NCBI RefSeq assembly: GCF_012844365.1
Contig: NZ_CP051626.1
Location: 1,984,001 to 2,048,000 of the forward strand
Origin: Brevibacterium sp. 'Marine'
Lineage (GTDB): Bacteria > Actinomycetota > Actinomycetes > Actinomycetales > Brevibacteriaceae
Reading direction: 5' to 3'
Length of the DNA stretch: 64,000 nt
This document shows positions 7,412-16,346 of this stretch, piece by piece. The notes under the pieces are model-generated. The model made no database searches and was not told where the DNA came from. It saw only the letters and a list, made by a program, of their open reading frames with translations. The first letter of the stretch is position 1; each line of letters opens with the position of its first letter. The position numbers were made by a program, and so were the translations under genes.

Positions 7412-8953
7412 TCAGGCTTGGCGCAGGCTGCGCTTGAGGATCTTCCCCGCCGAGTTCTTCGGCAGTTCGGCCACGAACTCCACCCGCTTGGGCACCTTGA
7501 ATCCGGCCAAACGCGACTTGACGTGGCCAGTGACTTCCTCGGCCGACAGTGACGGCTGGCCGTCCTTGAGGACGACGAAGGCGGCGACCGCCTCGATCCA
7601 CTTCTCATCGGCGATCCCGACCACAGCCACCTCGGCGACCTGGGGCAGTTCGAAGATCGCGTCCTCGACCTGGCGGCTGGCGACCAGCACGCCGCCCGTG
7701 TTGATCACGTCCTTGACTCGGTCGACGACCTCGACGAAACCCTCCTCGTCGACCTTGACGAGGTCCCCAGAATGGAACCAGCCGTTGTCGAACGCCTCGG
7801 CGGTGGCTTCCGGGAGGTTCCAATAGCCTTCGCACAGCTGCGGCGACCGGTAAAGGATCTCGCCCTCCTCGCCGGGGCCGACGTCGTCACCGCCGGCGTC
7901 GACGACACGGGTCTCGACGAACAGGACCGGGCGACCGGCCGAACCCGGATGATCGTCGTGCTCTTCGGGACGCAGCACAGTGCACAGGGGCCCGAGCTCG
8001 GACTGGCCGAAGCAGTTGTAGAAGCCCAGCTGCGGAAGCCGCCGGCGCAGGCGCTCGAGGATCGGCCCGGGCATGATCGACGCACCGTAGTAGGCCTTGT
8101 GGAGGCTGTCGAGGTTGCGGGTTTCGAGGTCGGGGCTGTTGGCCAGCGCTACCCAGACGGTGGGAGCGGCGAAGAACGAATTGATCTGGCGTTCCTCGAA
8201 GATGGCGAGCAGCTGCTCGGGCACGGGTGCAGGGACGATGATGTTGTGCGCGCCGATCGACAGCAGCGGCAGCAGGAAGACGTGCATCTGCGCAGAGTGA
8301 TAGAGCGGCAGGGCATGGACGGCGCGATCCGTCGCTGCGAAGTCAAGGGACATGAGGGACGACAGGTACTCGTGCAGAAGTGCACGATGCGTCATCACCG
8401 CCCCTTTCGGCGCCGAGGTGGTACCGGAGGTGTAGAGCAGCTGAGCCACGTCAGCGTCGTCGACGGTGAACTCGGCACTGTCGGCAGGAGCGATCTCCTC
8501 CGCGGTGGCGACCGGAACGAGATCGGCGAAGTCGATCACCTGCGCCTCGGCCCCGGTCGGCGTTGCGGTGACAGCGGACATGAGATCGGCGTCGGCGAAG
8601 ACGATCTCGGCACCGGAATTGCTGAGGATGTAGTCGAGTTCGTCGTTCTTCAGCTGATAGTTGACCGGCACATGGATGAACCCGGCACGGGCGCAGCCGA
8701 GATAGAGGAGGACGAAGAGATCGGAGTTCTTCCCATAGGCGGCGACCCGGTCGCCCTTCGTCGCACCGAGACGGACGAGTTCGCGGGCCACCGCGGTCAC
8801 GGCGGCGTCGAGCTCAGCATAGGTCCAGGTTCGGTCGCCGAACTCGATGGCGGTGTCGGTGGGGAAGCGACCAGCGCTGCGTCGGATGAGGTCCGAGACC
8901 GTGGACGAGTTTCTGATGACGGGTGATTCGGAGGTGGTGCCTGTAGTTGTCAT
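7412..8953 (-). CDS. AMP-forming acyl-CoA synthetase (FadD-like)
   Basis: A 513-residue ANL-superfamily enzyme that adenylates a carboxylic acid and transfers it to CoA. The P-loop-like motif LLYTSGTTSAPKGAVMTHR sits at about residue 175. Further motifs are GWFHSGDLV (A7/A8 region) and the catalytic lysine near the C-terminus in PKNSAGKILKRSL. Similarity is greatest to medium/long-chain fatty-acid ligases (GxxxGDRVAAYGKNS, LPLYHSAQ, NCFGQSE). The acyl substrate cannot be read from the sequence. It stands alone and is divergent from the Nif3-like gene. Confidence 0.88.
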   Translation of the reverse strand: MTTTGTTSESPVIRNSSTVSDLIRRSAGRFPTDTAIEFGDRTWTYAELDAAVTAVARELVRLGATKGDRVAAYGKNSDLFVLLYLGCARAGFIHVPVNYQLKNDELDYILSNSGAEIVFADADLMSAVTATPTGAEAQVIDFADLVPVATAEEIAPADSAEFTVDDADVAQLLYTSGTTSAPKGAVMTHRALLHEYLSSLMSLDFAATDRAVHALPLYHSAQMHVFLLPLLSIGAHNIIVPAPVPEQLLAIFEERQINSFFAAPTVWVALANSPDLETRNLDSLHKAYYGASIMPGPILERLRRRLPQLGFYNCFGQSELGPLCTVLRPEEHDDHPGSAGRPVLFVETRVVDAGGDDVGPGEEGEILYRSPQLCEGYWNLPEATAEAFDNGWFHSGDLVKVDEEGFVEVVDRVKDVINTGGVLVASRQVEDAIFELPQVAEVAVVGIADEKWIEAVAAFVVLKDGQPSLSAEEVTGHVKSRLAGFKVPKRVEFVAELPKNSAGKILKRSLRQA

Positions 8954-9081
8954 GGCCCTAATATATGATCTGAATCACGTTCTCGGAAATTTATCCGCTG
9001 ATCTCTTCGCCGTCCTCGGGGTGTTCCCAATCGCCGCCTTCCGGGCCATGATCACCGCCCCCGATGTAATAGTGTGGGGGC

Positions 9082-9936
9082 ATGAGACATCCGAAGGTGA
9101 GTGACTGCGTTGAGGTCTTCGACTCGCTGTGGCCGCCGGCCCTGGCCGAGCCCTGGGACTCCGTAGGACTGGCCGTCGGCGACCCGGATTCCGAGGTCCG
9201 GTCGATCCTGCTGGCTCTTGATCCGATGGACGCAGTCATCGCCGAGGCCGTCGTCCTCGGTACGGATCTGGTGTTCAACCATCATCCGCTCATGCTCAAG
9301 CCCGTGAAGTCGGTGAATGCCGCCACGCTCAAGGGCGGAGCGGTGCACACCCTCATCAGCAACGATATTGCTCTGTTCAATGCGCACACGAATGCCGATT
9401 CGGCCCGTGGCGGAGTCTCCGATGTGCTCATCTCACTCATGGGCATCGAGGATGCGCAGCCCCTGGCCGCACACGACACCGCTGGCGGATCGGATGCTGA
9501 CTCATCGCCGACGGGGATCGGCCGCGTCGGGGACCTCGACGAACCCACTCCGGTCCGCGACCTTGCCAGACGACTCGCGTCTCGGCTGCCGCGCACCACG
9601 ACCGGTGTGCGCATCGCCGGCGACCCGGCGGCGCAGGTGACCCGCGTCGCGGTCTGCGGCGGCGCCGGCGACTCGCTGTTCGATGAGGTCCGGGCCAGCG
9701 GCGCCGACGTCTACGTAACCGCAGACCTCCGCCATCATCCGGCCACCGAGGCTCTCGACACGGCGAACCGTCGGGAGGACGGACTTTCGCTCATCGACGT
9801 TTCTCATTGGGCTTCGGAGACGGTCTGGCTGACTGCGGCAGCCGAGGCACTCCAGACCGAATTCGCCCGTCGCGGATTCAGTGTTTCGCTGCAGCACTCA
9901 GCGGTCAACACCGACCCCTGGGTCGAACGGTACTGA
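9082..9936 (+). CDS. Nif3-like dinuclear metal centre protein
   Basis: A 284-residue member of the Nif3/YbgI/YqfO family, a hexameric protein with a two-metal site. Metal-binding motifs are DLVFNHHPLML (tandem histidines, about residue 55-60), ALFNAHTNAD, and the C-terminal DVSHWASE and LQHSAVNTDPW. The molecular role is unsettled; some members are annotated as GTP cyclohydrolase I type 2 without strong evidence. It is followed after 14 bp by the zinc-ribbon coiled-coil gene, a pairing conserved across actinobacteria (Rv2230c/Rv2229c, from memory). Confidence 0.9.
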   Translation: MRHPKVSDCVEVFDSLWPPALAEPWDSVGLAVGDPDSEVRSILLALDPMDAVIAEAVVLGTDLVFNHHPLMLKPVKSVNAATLKGGAVHTLISNDIALFNAHTNADSARGGVSDVLISLMGIEDAQPLAAHDTAGGSDADSSPTGIGRVGDLDEPTPVRDLARRLASRLPRTTTGVRIAGDPAAQVTRVAVCGGAGDSLFDEVRASGADVYVTADLRHHPATEALDTANRREDGLSLIDVSHWASETVWLTAAAEALQTEFARRGFSVSLQHSAVNTDPWVERY

Positions 9937-9950
9937 CAAGGAGACCGACG

Positions 9951-10679
9951 ATGCTCATCACCGACAGCCAGAGAACAGCGCTGCAGACCCTCATCGAACT
10001 CACTGCCCACGGGCGCGCCCTGCGTTTCGAATATGACAATCCGAAACGGGCCGAGGAACTCCAGGAGCTTATCTCTCGCCACAAGGAGCTCGGAGAGAAG
10101 CGGACCGAGGCCGCCGCGGTCGTCGACGGTCACCAGCAGACCATCGCCGAAGCCACCCGTCTCATCGAGGTGCAGCGCTCGACAATCGAGAAGAAGACCG
10201 CCGAGCTCAACGACGGCACCGGTCTGACCAGCAGAGACATGGTGCATCTGCAAGAAGAGATTGCCGGTCACGAATCTCGGGTCTCCGAACTCGAAGAATC
10301 GCAGCTGGAGGAGATGGAGAAGCTCGAAGCCGCAGAAGACGAGCTGGCGGCACTCGATGACCGAATCGCCGATGTCACGGCCTCCGGCAAAGAGGTGCAG
10401 ACCGCGGTGAAGGACCGGAAGACCGAGCTGCGGGAACTCATCGCCGAGAGCGAATCCGCCGAGTCCGGTCCGAGAAGCGAAATGCCGCAGCAGCTGCTGT
10501 CGGCGTTCGATGCCAATGTCCGGCAAGGCGGTCCCGGAGCCGCACTGCTGAATGGGCCCAACTGTCAGGCGTGCGGTCAGGAGATCGGCGGCGCAGCCTG
10601 GCATGAGATGCTCGGCACCGACGTCAACGAAACCTATGAATGTGAGGAGTGCGAAGCGGTGCTGCTGCGCCGCAGCTGA
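9951..10679 (+). CDS. coiled-coil C4 zinc-ribbon protein (COG1579 type)
   Basis: A 242-residue protein. Residues about 20-185 form a long charged coiled coil (heptads rich in Glu, Leu and Lys). A C-terminal zinc ribbon with two Cys pairs follows: CQACG and CEECE. Family members bind DNA or RNA in some reports, but the role is not settled. The ATG at 9951 has AAGGAG about 6 bp upstream. Very probably translated from the same mRNA as the Nif3-like gene. Confidence 0.88.
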   Translation: MLITDSQRTALQTLIELTAHGRALRFEYDNPKRAEELQELISRHKELGEKRTEAAAVVDGHQQTIAEATRLIEVQRSTIEKKTAELNDGTGLTSRDMVHLQEEIAGHESRVSELEESQLEEMEKLEAAEDELAALDDRIADVTASGKEVQTAVKDRKTELRELIAESESAESGPRSEMPQQLLSAFDANVRQGGPGAALLNGPNCQACGQEIGGAAWHEMLGTDVNETYECEECEAVLLRRS

Positions 10680-10716
10680 CCGCGGATCTGCCGCACTTTT
10701 CGCTGCGAACGACGCG

Positions 10717-11496
10717 TCAGCCCCGGAGGACGATCATGAGGTTCCCCGCCTTCGATGCCGTCGGTGGGACGTACTCGACTTCGTAGAACTCTTCGGCCCG
10801 AGCGACGAGCTCGTCCGCTGTCTCCGGCAGGGGGCGACCATCGGAGAGTAGTCGACCGGCGAACTCACCTCGGTAGAACTTCGCCCAATGGGAGACGACT
10901 CGACGTTTCCCGCCGCTGACGGACACGGCACCCATGGTGACGACCTGATCGGTGGGACCCGGCCACACGGACCGGTAGTCGCTCGAGCGGCAGTCAAGGG
11001 CCACCTCGGCGGGATCGAGGGAACAGGACTTCGCCAGAACCGGCTTCCAGTATGAGGTCAGCTTTCCCAGGGTCCCCAGATCGGTCTTCATCGCCAAACG
11101 GTAGGCGGGGATCTCATCGAGTCCGTGCACCCGGCCGAACAGAGCGGAGAAGACGTGGACGTCGTGGAGGCGGTCTCGCAGCGTCTCGTCGTCATCCGAC
11201 TGCGCAACCAGCTCGGTCGCGCCCATCGCCTCGTAGAGCACTCCGGAATAGGTGAGCAGCGCGGGGGCACAGGGTATCTCATCGAGAATTGTGTTGCGTT
11301 CGACGTCCTCGGTCAGTGACGCGCCGACGCCGAGCTTCTCGAGGGCATCTCGACGTTTCGACACCTTCTTCAGCGCAGCGAGCACACGCTTGCGTTTCGG
11401 GGTGAGTTCCGGAGCCGAGAGACCGTCGAGATCGAGCGTGGGACCGGTTGACGACGGTGTCTTGCCCTCGGAGGGCGGCAGCAGGATCTTCACCAC
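10717..11496 (-). CDS. yaaA: YaaA family (DUF328) peroxide-stress protein
   Basis: A 259-residue YaaA protein. The N-terminal MVKILLPPSEGKT signature, ALLTYSGVLYEAM, and SALFGRVHGLDEIPAYRL are present, as are SYWKPVL and the closing SHWAKFYRGEFAGRLL. In E. coli YaaA limits intracellular iron during hydrogen peroxide stress and binds DNA; the same role here is by homology only. Single gene, divergent from the RNase P RNA gene. Confidence 0.9.
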   Translation of the reverse strand: MVKILLPPSEGKTPSSTGPTLDLDGLSAPELTPKRKRVLAALKKVSKRRDALEKLGVGASLTEDVERNTILDEIPCAPALLTYSGVLYEAMGATELVAQSDDDETLRDRLHDVHVFSALFGRVHGLDEIPAYRLAMKTDLGTLGKLTSYWKPVLAKSCSLDPAEVALDCRSSDYRSVWPGPTDQVVTMGAVSVSGGKRRVVSHWAKFYRGEFAGRLLSDGRPLPETADELVARAEEFYEVEYVPPTASKAGNLMIVLRG

Positions 11497-11627
11497 CCCA
11501 TCGTATGATCACGCACTGACGCAGTCGGGGCCGGGTGTCGATGACATTGATCACGTTCGATGTCCGACCTCCGCTGCGTGTGGGTGCTGTGTGCGCAGCG
11601 GCCTCGCTGAGCGACTACACTGGGGTG

Positions 11628-12006
11628 CTTGAGGACAGGTCACCAGACGGTCGCGGCTCTCTTCACGAGGGCTGAGGAACGTCCGGGCTCCACAGAGCAG
11701 GGATGGTGGGTAACACCCACCCGGGGCGACCCGCGGGCCAGTGCAACAGAAAGCAGACCGCCCAGTTCCGACTGGGTAAGGGTGAAACGGTGGTGTAAGA
11801 GACCACCAGGGCGGCGGGTGACCGTCGCTGCTGGGTAAACCCCATCCGGAGCAAGATCAGACAGACGACGTTCGAGGCTGCTCGCCGAGTCGTCGGGTGG
11901 ATTGCTTGAGGCCGGTGGCAACATCGGTCCCAGATAGATGACCGTCAGGCGAGAAGGGCGACCGACTCGTCGACAGAACCCGGCTTATCGGTGGCCTGTC
12001 CTCATC
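11628..12006 (+). ncRNA. rnpB: RNase P RNA (type A)
   Basis: The catalytic RNA of ribonuclease P, which trims tRNA 5' ends. Universally conserved blocks are visible: GAGGAACGTCCGGGCTCC (helix P4/CRI), the AACAGAAAGCAGACCGCC region, GGTAAGGGTGAAACGG, the TAAACCCCATCCGGAGCAAG block, and ACAGAACCCGGCTTAT (CRV). Helix P1 is GAGGACAGG (11631-11639) with CCTGTCCTC (11995-12003). A -10-like TACACT at 11616-11621 places initiation near 11628. The 3' end is defined by P1 only. Confidence 0.96.
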
Positions 12007-12025
12007 GTCAGCTGCGGCACCCGAT

Positions 12026-12859
12026 TCACGACGTGCTGCGACGGACCTTCGCCTTACCGTCGTTGACCGCGATCATCGCAGCCCCCACGATTCCGGCGTT
12101 GTTGTACAGCTTCGCCGGTTTGAGCTTCGCTCGCGTCGTGATGAGCGGCAGGAACTGGTCATGGGACTTCGAGACCCCGCCGCCGACGATGATGACGTCC
12201 GGGGCGACCAGCAGCTCGATCATCGAATAGTACTGCTGCAGTCGAGCCGCCCATTCCGGATAGGTCAATCCCAGCCGGGTCCGGACTGATTCGGCGGCCT
12301 GCGTTTCGGCGTCGGCCCCGTTCATCTCGATATGACCGAGTTCGGTGTAGGGAACCATCCGGCCCTGAGTGAATAGGGCCGTTCCGATTCCGGTGCCCAG
12401 TGTCGTCAGCAGCACCGTCTTCTTCCGGTGCTTGCGTCCGGCGCCGAAGATCATCTCGGCCAGGCCGGCGGCATCGGCGTCATTGAGGAAGTACACGGTG
12501 CGGCCCGTGCTCTGCCCGATGATCTCGGCGATGGGCGAACCGATCCAGCTCTGGTCGAGGTTCGCCGTGTATTCGACACGTCCTTCGCGGATGACGCCGG
12601 GGAATCCGCAGCCGACCGGCAGGGAATCGAGCGCGGCACGGTCGGCGACGAGTTCGAGTTCGACGGCACGTTCACTGAGCGCATGGAGAAGCGTGGTGAT
12701 CGTGGCCGCCACGGCCTCCGGAGTGCTCGGCTTCGGGGTGAGTTCGCGCAGTCGTTTGAACGGCAGCTTGCCGGTCACCGTGTCGACGAGGGCCGCTTTG
12801 ATCCCGGTCCCGCCGATGTCGATGCCGATTGCAAAGCGGGGGGAGGCCTCTGTGCTCAT
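12026..12859 (-). CDS. ppgK: polyphosphate glucokinase (ROK family)
   Basis: A 277-residue cytosolic kinase that phosphorylates glucose with polyphosphate or ATP. The phosphate-binding DIGGTGIKAALVDTVTG (residues about 12-28), sugar-site NDADAAGLAEM, TLGTGIGTALF, and the ELGHIEMNG histidine are present. Actinobacterial PpgK, not NagC-type, is indicated by length and the lack of a zinc-cysteine cluster. The ATG at 12859 is chosen because GAGGAGAGATGAG lies immediately upstream. It starts 1 bp after the map stop codon, so translation is likely coupled. Confidence 0.93.
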   Translation of the reverse strand: MSTEASPRFAIGIDIGGTGIKAALVDTVTGKLPFKRLRELTPKPSTPEAVAATITTLLHALSERAVELELVADRAALDSLPVGCGFPGVIREGRVEYTANLDQSWIGSPIAEIIGQSTGRTVYFLNDADAAGLAEMIFGAGRKHRKKTVLLTTLGTGIGTALFTQGRMVPYTELGHIEMNGADAETQAAESVRTRLGLTYPEWAARLQQYYSMIELLVAPDVIIVGGGVSKSHDQFLPLITTRAKLKPAKLYNNAGIVGAAMIAVNDGKAKVRRSTS

Positions 12860-12860
12860 C

Positions 12861-13769
12861 TCATCTCTCCTCGTGTGCCGGTCCCGCGGCAATCGCGGTG
12901 TCGGCGTCGGGCAGGGTCAGGATATCGGCGCCGGACTCGGTCACCACCAGCGTGTGCTCGAACTGGGCGGAGCGTCTGCGATCCTTCGTCACCACGGTCC
13001 AGGAATCGTCCCAGACGTCCCAGTCGATGGTGCCGAGGTTGAGCATCGGCTCGATCGTGAAGATCATTCCCGGTTCCATCGTCTCGGCGTGGGCGGGTGC
13101 GGCATCGTAGTGCGGGATGATGAGCCCCGAGTGGAATTCGCGTCCGACTCCGTGACCGCTGTAGTCGCGCACGACTCCGTAGTCGAAGCGCTTCGCGTAC
13201 TTCTCGATCACCCGTCCGATGACGTTGATCTGCCGACCCGGTCTGACCGCTTTGATTCCACGCATCATCGACTCGTAGGTGCGTTCGATGAGCAGTCGGG
13301 ACTCCTCGTGGACGTCTCCGGCGGTGAATGTGTAGTTCGTATCCCCGTGCATGCCCCGGTAGTAGGCGGTGATATCGACGTTGACGATGTCGCCGTCTTC
13401 GATGACGGTCGAATCGGGGATGCCGTGGCAGATCACCTCGTTGACGGAGGTGCACACGGACTTCGGGAACCCGCGATAGCCCAGAGTCGATGGGTACGCT
13501 CCGTGATCGCACATGAACTCGTGCGCGACCCGGTCGATGTCATCGGTGGTGATGCCGGGGGCGATCATCTCGCCGACGGCGGCCAGGGCGTTGGCCGCGA
13601 TCCGACCTGCCGCCCGGACCACCTCGACCTCCTCGGGGCTGTAGAAATTGTTTCCCCGGCCTTCGTCGGCGTCGGCGCGACCGACGTACTCCGGGCGGGG
13701 GATGTTCTTCGGCACACCGCGTTCGGGCGACATGGTGCCGGGTGTGAGCAGGCGAGTGTGAACAGTCAT
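12861..13769 (-). CDS. map: methionine aminopeptidase type I
   Basis: A 302-residue enzyme that removes initiator methionine from nascent proteins. The five metal ligands are recognisable: Asp in [10 protein letters not shown], Asp in [10 protein letters not shown], His in [11 protein letters not shown], Glu in FTIEPM, and Glu in QFEHTLVV. The N-terminal extension of about 45 residues before [14 protein letters not shown] fits type Ic actinobacterial MetAPs with an SH3-binding-like PxxP tract. It is the first gene of a two-gene unit with ppgK. Confidence 0.94.
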   Translation of the reverse strand: MTVHTRLLTPGTMSPERGVPKNIPRPEYVGRADADEGRGNNFYSPEEVEVVRAAGRIAANALAAVGEMIAPGITTDDIDRVAHEFMCDHGAYPSTLGYRGFPKSVCTSVNEVICHGIPDSTVIEDGDIVNVDITAYYRGMHGDTNYTFTAGDVHEESRLLIERTYESMMRGIKAVRPGRQINVIGRVIEKYAKRFDYGVVRDYSGHGVGREFHSGLIIPHYDAAPAHAETMEPGMIFTIEPMLNLGTIDWDVWDDSWTVVTKDRRRSAQFEHTLVVTESGADILTLPDADTAIAAGPAHEER

Positions 13770-13894
13770 GATGGTGTCGATCCTATGCTGGAAACGCGGC
13801 TTTGTCCCGCCGACCGCCCGCCTGTCGATGCGGGTGCGAGGGGCGCGCGGAGTCTAGAATCGGAAGCAGCCGTGCCAAGGAGACGGGAGGCAGA

Positions 13895-14620
13895 TTGAGC
13901 GACGACACGACATCGGCGGGCCACGAGTTCGCGGGCCTGGGCGAAGTGGTGAGCCTGACGAGCGCACCGCAGCAGATCGCCGACCACATCCTCTCCGGCA
14001 TCGCCGTGGGAGCGCTGCCGGAAGGGACACTGCTGCCGGGAGAGCGGGCCTTGGCTGCGGATCTGCAGGTCTCCCGCTCGAGCGTGCGCGCGGCTCTGCT
14101 GCGGTTAGAGCGTCTCGGTGTCGTCGAACGTCGCCGCGGCCGCGGGGGAGGGACGTTCGTCAAGACCGCCCGCCCCGAGGCGCTGGCCCCCATGGCCGAC
14201 AGGATCGACGAATTCCATGCCGAACGTCGCAATCTCCTCGACGCCCGCGCCGTCTTCCAGAATTCCCTGGCCGCGACCGCAGCGCGCAGGCGCACCGAGG
14301 ACGAGCTGAGCGAACTCCGGGAGTTGGCCGAGGTCTATTCCCAACGCGCCGAGGCGGCCGCCGCCCGCACGGCGGACGCGCAGTTCCATTTCGCCATCGC
14401 CCGTGCCGGGCACAACCCGGAACTCGTGCGCATGGCCATCGACCTCGATACGAAGATCAACGCCGGTTTCCGTCACGACCCGTTCTCCGCCGAGCTCTTC
14501 GACCACGCCGTGGACGATCACGCCGCGATCGTCGAGGCGATCGCCGCGGGAGACGCAGCAGAGGCCGGACGACTGTGCGAGGAGCACTTCAGATACACGA
14601 CCATCGTCCCCCGCCCCTGA
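13895..14620 (+). CDS. GntR family regulator (FadR/FCD subfamily)
   Basis: A 241-residue regulator. The winged HTH covers about residues 25-90 (QIADHILSGIAVGALPEGT, LLPGERALAADLQVSRSSVR, LERLGVVERRRGRGGGTFV). An FCD effector domain follows (LLDARAVFQNSLAATAARR, DAQFHFAIARAGHNPELVRM, HAAIVEAIAAGDAAEA) whose Asp/His residues normally bind a metal that coordinates a carboxylate ligand. A TTG start at 13895 is chosen because GGGAGG lies just upstream. The target is unknown; the neighbour alanine dehydrogenase is convergent, so any regulatory link would be through its distant promoter. Confidence 0.88.
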   Translation: MSDDTTSAGHEFAGLGEVVSLTSAPQQIADHILSGIAVGALPEGTLLPGERALAADLQVSRSSVRAALLRLERLGVVERRRGRGGGTFVKTARPEALAPMADRIDEFHAERRNLLDARAVFQNSLAATAARRRTEDELSELRELAEVYSQRAEAAAARTADAQFHFAIARAGHNPELVRMAIDLDTKINAGFRHDPFSAELFDHAVDDHAAIVEAIAAGDAAEAGRLCEEHFRYTTIVPRP

Positions 14621-14625
14621 CCCAC

Positions 14626-14687
14626 TTACTACCTGACGGCGGCTCAGCAACCTCGCGCGAGGTTGCTGAGCCGCCGTCAGGTAGTAA
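14626..14687. repeat. 62-bp perfect palindrome between convergent genes (copy 1)
   Basis: Thirty-one bases (TTACTACCTGACGGCGGCTC onward, centre at 14656/14657) are followed by their exact reverse complement. It starts 5 bp after the GntR stop and ends 12 bp before the ald stop, so both convergent transcripts would fold it into a 31-bp hairpin. A near-identical element is at 24471-24532. It probably acts as a bidirectional terminator or mRNA-stabilising REP-like element. Confidence 0.9.
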
Positions 14688-14699
14688 TAGGGGAGGGGA

Positions 14700-15818
14700 T
14701 CAGTTGGCCAGGGCGTGGGCCACGGACACGGCTTCGTAGCCGAACGCCTCGGCGACGTTGTCGTTGGTGACATGCCCGTTGTGGATGTTGAGGCCGCGGG
14801 CCAAGGCCGAATCGTTCGACAGCGCCTTATGCCACCCCTGATCGGCGATCTTCACGGCAAACGGCAGAGTCGCATTCGTCAGTGCCGCCGTGGCCGTGTT
14901 CGGCACGGCACCGGGCATGTTCGCCACGCAGTAGTAGACCGAGTTGTGCACGGTGAAGGTCGGATCATCGTGCGTCGTCGGTCGTGAGTTCTCGAAGCAG
15001 CCGCCCTGATCGATGGCGATGTCGACGAGCACCGAGCCCGGCTTCATCCCGGAGACCATGTCATCGGTGACGAGCTTGGGCGCCTTCTTGCCCGGGATGA
15101 GCACCGAACCGATCACGAGATCGGCCGAGGCCAGAGACTTCGTGATCTCGTACTTGTTCGACACCTTCGTGCCGATGGCACCGGCGAAGGTCTCATCGAT
15201 CTGCCGCAGACGCGGAATGTTGATGTCGATGACTTCAACTCTCGCTCCGAGACCGAGGGCCATGCGGGCGGCGTTCGTCCCGGCCACACCGGCACCGATG
15301 ACGACGACATTCGCCCGCTCGACGCCGGGGACCCCGGAGAGCAGGATGCCGCGACCACCATTGGCTTTGAGCAGGCTGTGCGCGCCGACCTGAGTCGACA
15401 GGCGTCCGGCGATCTCACTCATCGGCGCCAGCAGCGGAAGACCGCCGCCGTCGGGCTGGACGGTCTCGTAGGCGATGGCCGTGGTCCCGGCCTCCATCAG
15501 AGCTTTCGTGAGTGCCTCATCGGCGGCGAGGTGGAGGTAGGTGAAGAGGATGAGATCCTTGCGCAGGAACCCGTATTCCTGGGCGATCGGCTCTTTGACC
15601 TTGAGCACGAGATCGCCGGCGGCCCAGGTGGAGGCCGCGTCGGGGGCGATCGTCGCTCCTGCTGCCTCGTATTCGGCGTCGATGATGAAGGAGCCTTCTC
15701 CGGCTCCCGCTTGGACGGTGACCTCATGGCCGTGGGCGACGAGTTCGTTGACGCCGGCAGCGGTGATGGCGACTCGGAACTCGTTGTTCTTGACCTCGGT
15801 GGGCACTGAAATGCGCAT
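14700..15818 (-). CDS. ald: alanine dehydrogenase
   Basis: A 372-residue NAD-dependent enzyme interconverting L-alanine with pyruvate and ammonia. Family landmarks are [18 protein letters not shown] at the N-terminus, the catalytic Lys in LVLKVKEP, His in TYLHLA, the [12 protein letters not shown] loop, the Rossmann [14 protein letters not shown], and [11 protein letters not shown] with [13 protein letters not shown]. The ATG at 15818 has GAGAAGGA upstream; the open frame extends further but without family similarity. Expression is probably controlled through an inverted repeat about 90-110 bp upstream. Confidence 0.95.
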   Translation of the reverse strand: MRISVPTEVKNNEFRVAITAAGVNELVAHGHEVTVQAGAGEGSFIIDAEYEAAGATIAPDAASTWAAGDLVLKVKEPIAQEYGFLRKDLILFTYLHLAADEALTKALMEAGTTAIAYETVQPDGGGLPLLAPMSEIAGRLSTQVGAHSLLKANGGRGILLSGVPGVERANVVVIGAGVAGTNAARMALGLGARVEVIDINIPRLRQIDETFAGAIGTKVSNKYEITKSLASADLVIGSVLIPGKKAPKLVTDDMVSGMKPGSVLVDIAIDQGGCFENSRPTTHDDPTFTVHNSVYYCVANMPGAVPNTATAALTNATLPFAVKIADQGWHKALSNDSALARGLNIHNGHVTNDNVAEAFGYEAVSVAHALAN

Positions 15819-15908
15819 TGTGTGTCCTTCTCTCCTGGTGATGAGCCGCAACGGCGGAGGCGGCCGACCACTCCGTCGACCGTCGATGGTGCCAACTCTA
15901 TTCCTTTG

Positions 15909-15929
15909 AAGGTTTGGAGAGCAAACCTT
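15909..15929. promoter_or_regulatory. inverted repeat upstream of ald
   Basis: AAGGTTT (15909-15915) and AAACCTT (15923-15929) are separated by 7 bp. The site is about 91 bp before the ald start in the 320-bp space (15819-16138) between ald and the divergent small gene. Mycobacterial ald is controlled by an Lrp-type AldR that binds upstream repeats, so an operator role is plausible. Apart from this I see nothing distinctive in that space. Confidence 0.4.
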
Positions 15930-16138
15930 TAAGTCTGTTTCCGTCTTCCCAATTGCGAAATCAGTGTGTGTGAGTGCCAGATGCCGCGGAAACCATGGTT
16001 CCAGACGGTGATGGAGTGCACCGGAGGTATCAGGAGCCGCAGTTCCTGGCATTGAGCGGCAGGTGCCGCCAGTTCGCCTCGTGAAACGGTAAGCTGAAAG
16101 TGTCAATGCAGAACCCCGCCGAGGAGAGAGGGCTCGCC

Positions 16139-16342
16139 ATGGGACTCTACGAAGATATCGACGACCCGAACTCGAAGTACTACTTCAACCTCGAGACGAA
16201 CACCGTCGAAAAGGGCCTGGTCAGCGATTGGACCCACCGCATGGGACCATACGAGACCGAGGAGGTCGCCCGCGCCGCGCTGGAGAAGGCACGTGAGCGC
16301 AATCAGAAGTGGGACGAAGACGACGAGAAGTGGAACGGCTGA
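16139..16342 (+). CDS. small conserved actinobacterial protein upstream of glnA2
   Basis: A 67-residue acidic protein with the pattern SKYYFNLETNTVEKGLVSDW, then RMGPYETEEVARAALEKARE and an acidic tail. Similar short proteins, sometimes labelled SPOR-like, are common next to glutamine synthetase genes of actinobacteria; the function is unknown. The ATG at 16139 is chosen for the GAGGAGAGAG ribosome-binding site 8 bp upstream; earlier in-frame starts at 16100 and 16106 lack one. It is followed by glnA2 after 4 bp, clearly one transcript. Confidence 0.75.
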   Translation: MGLYEDIDDPNSKYYFNLETNTVEKGLVSDWTHRMGPYETEEVARAALEKARERNQKWDEDDEKWNG

Positions 16343-16346
16343 ACCG

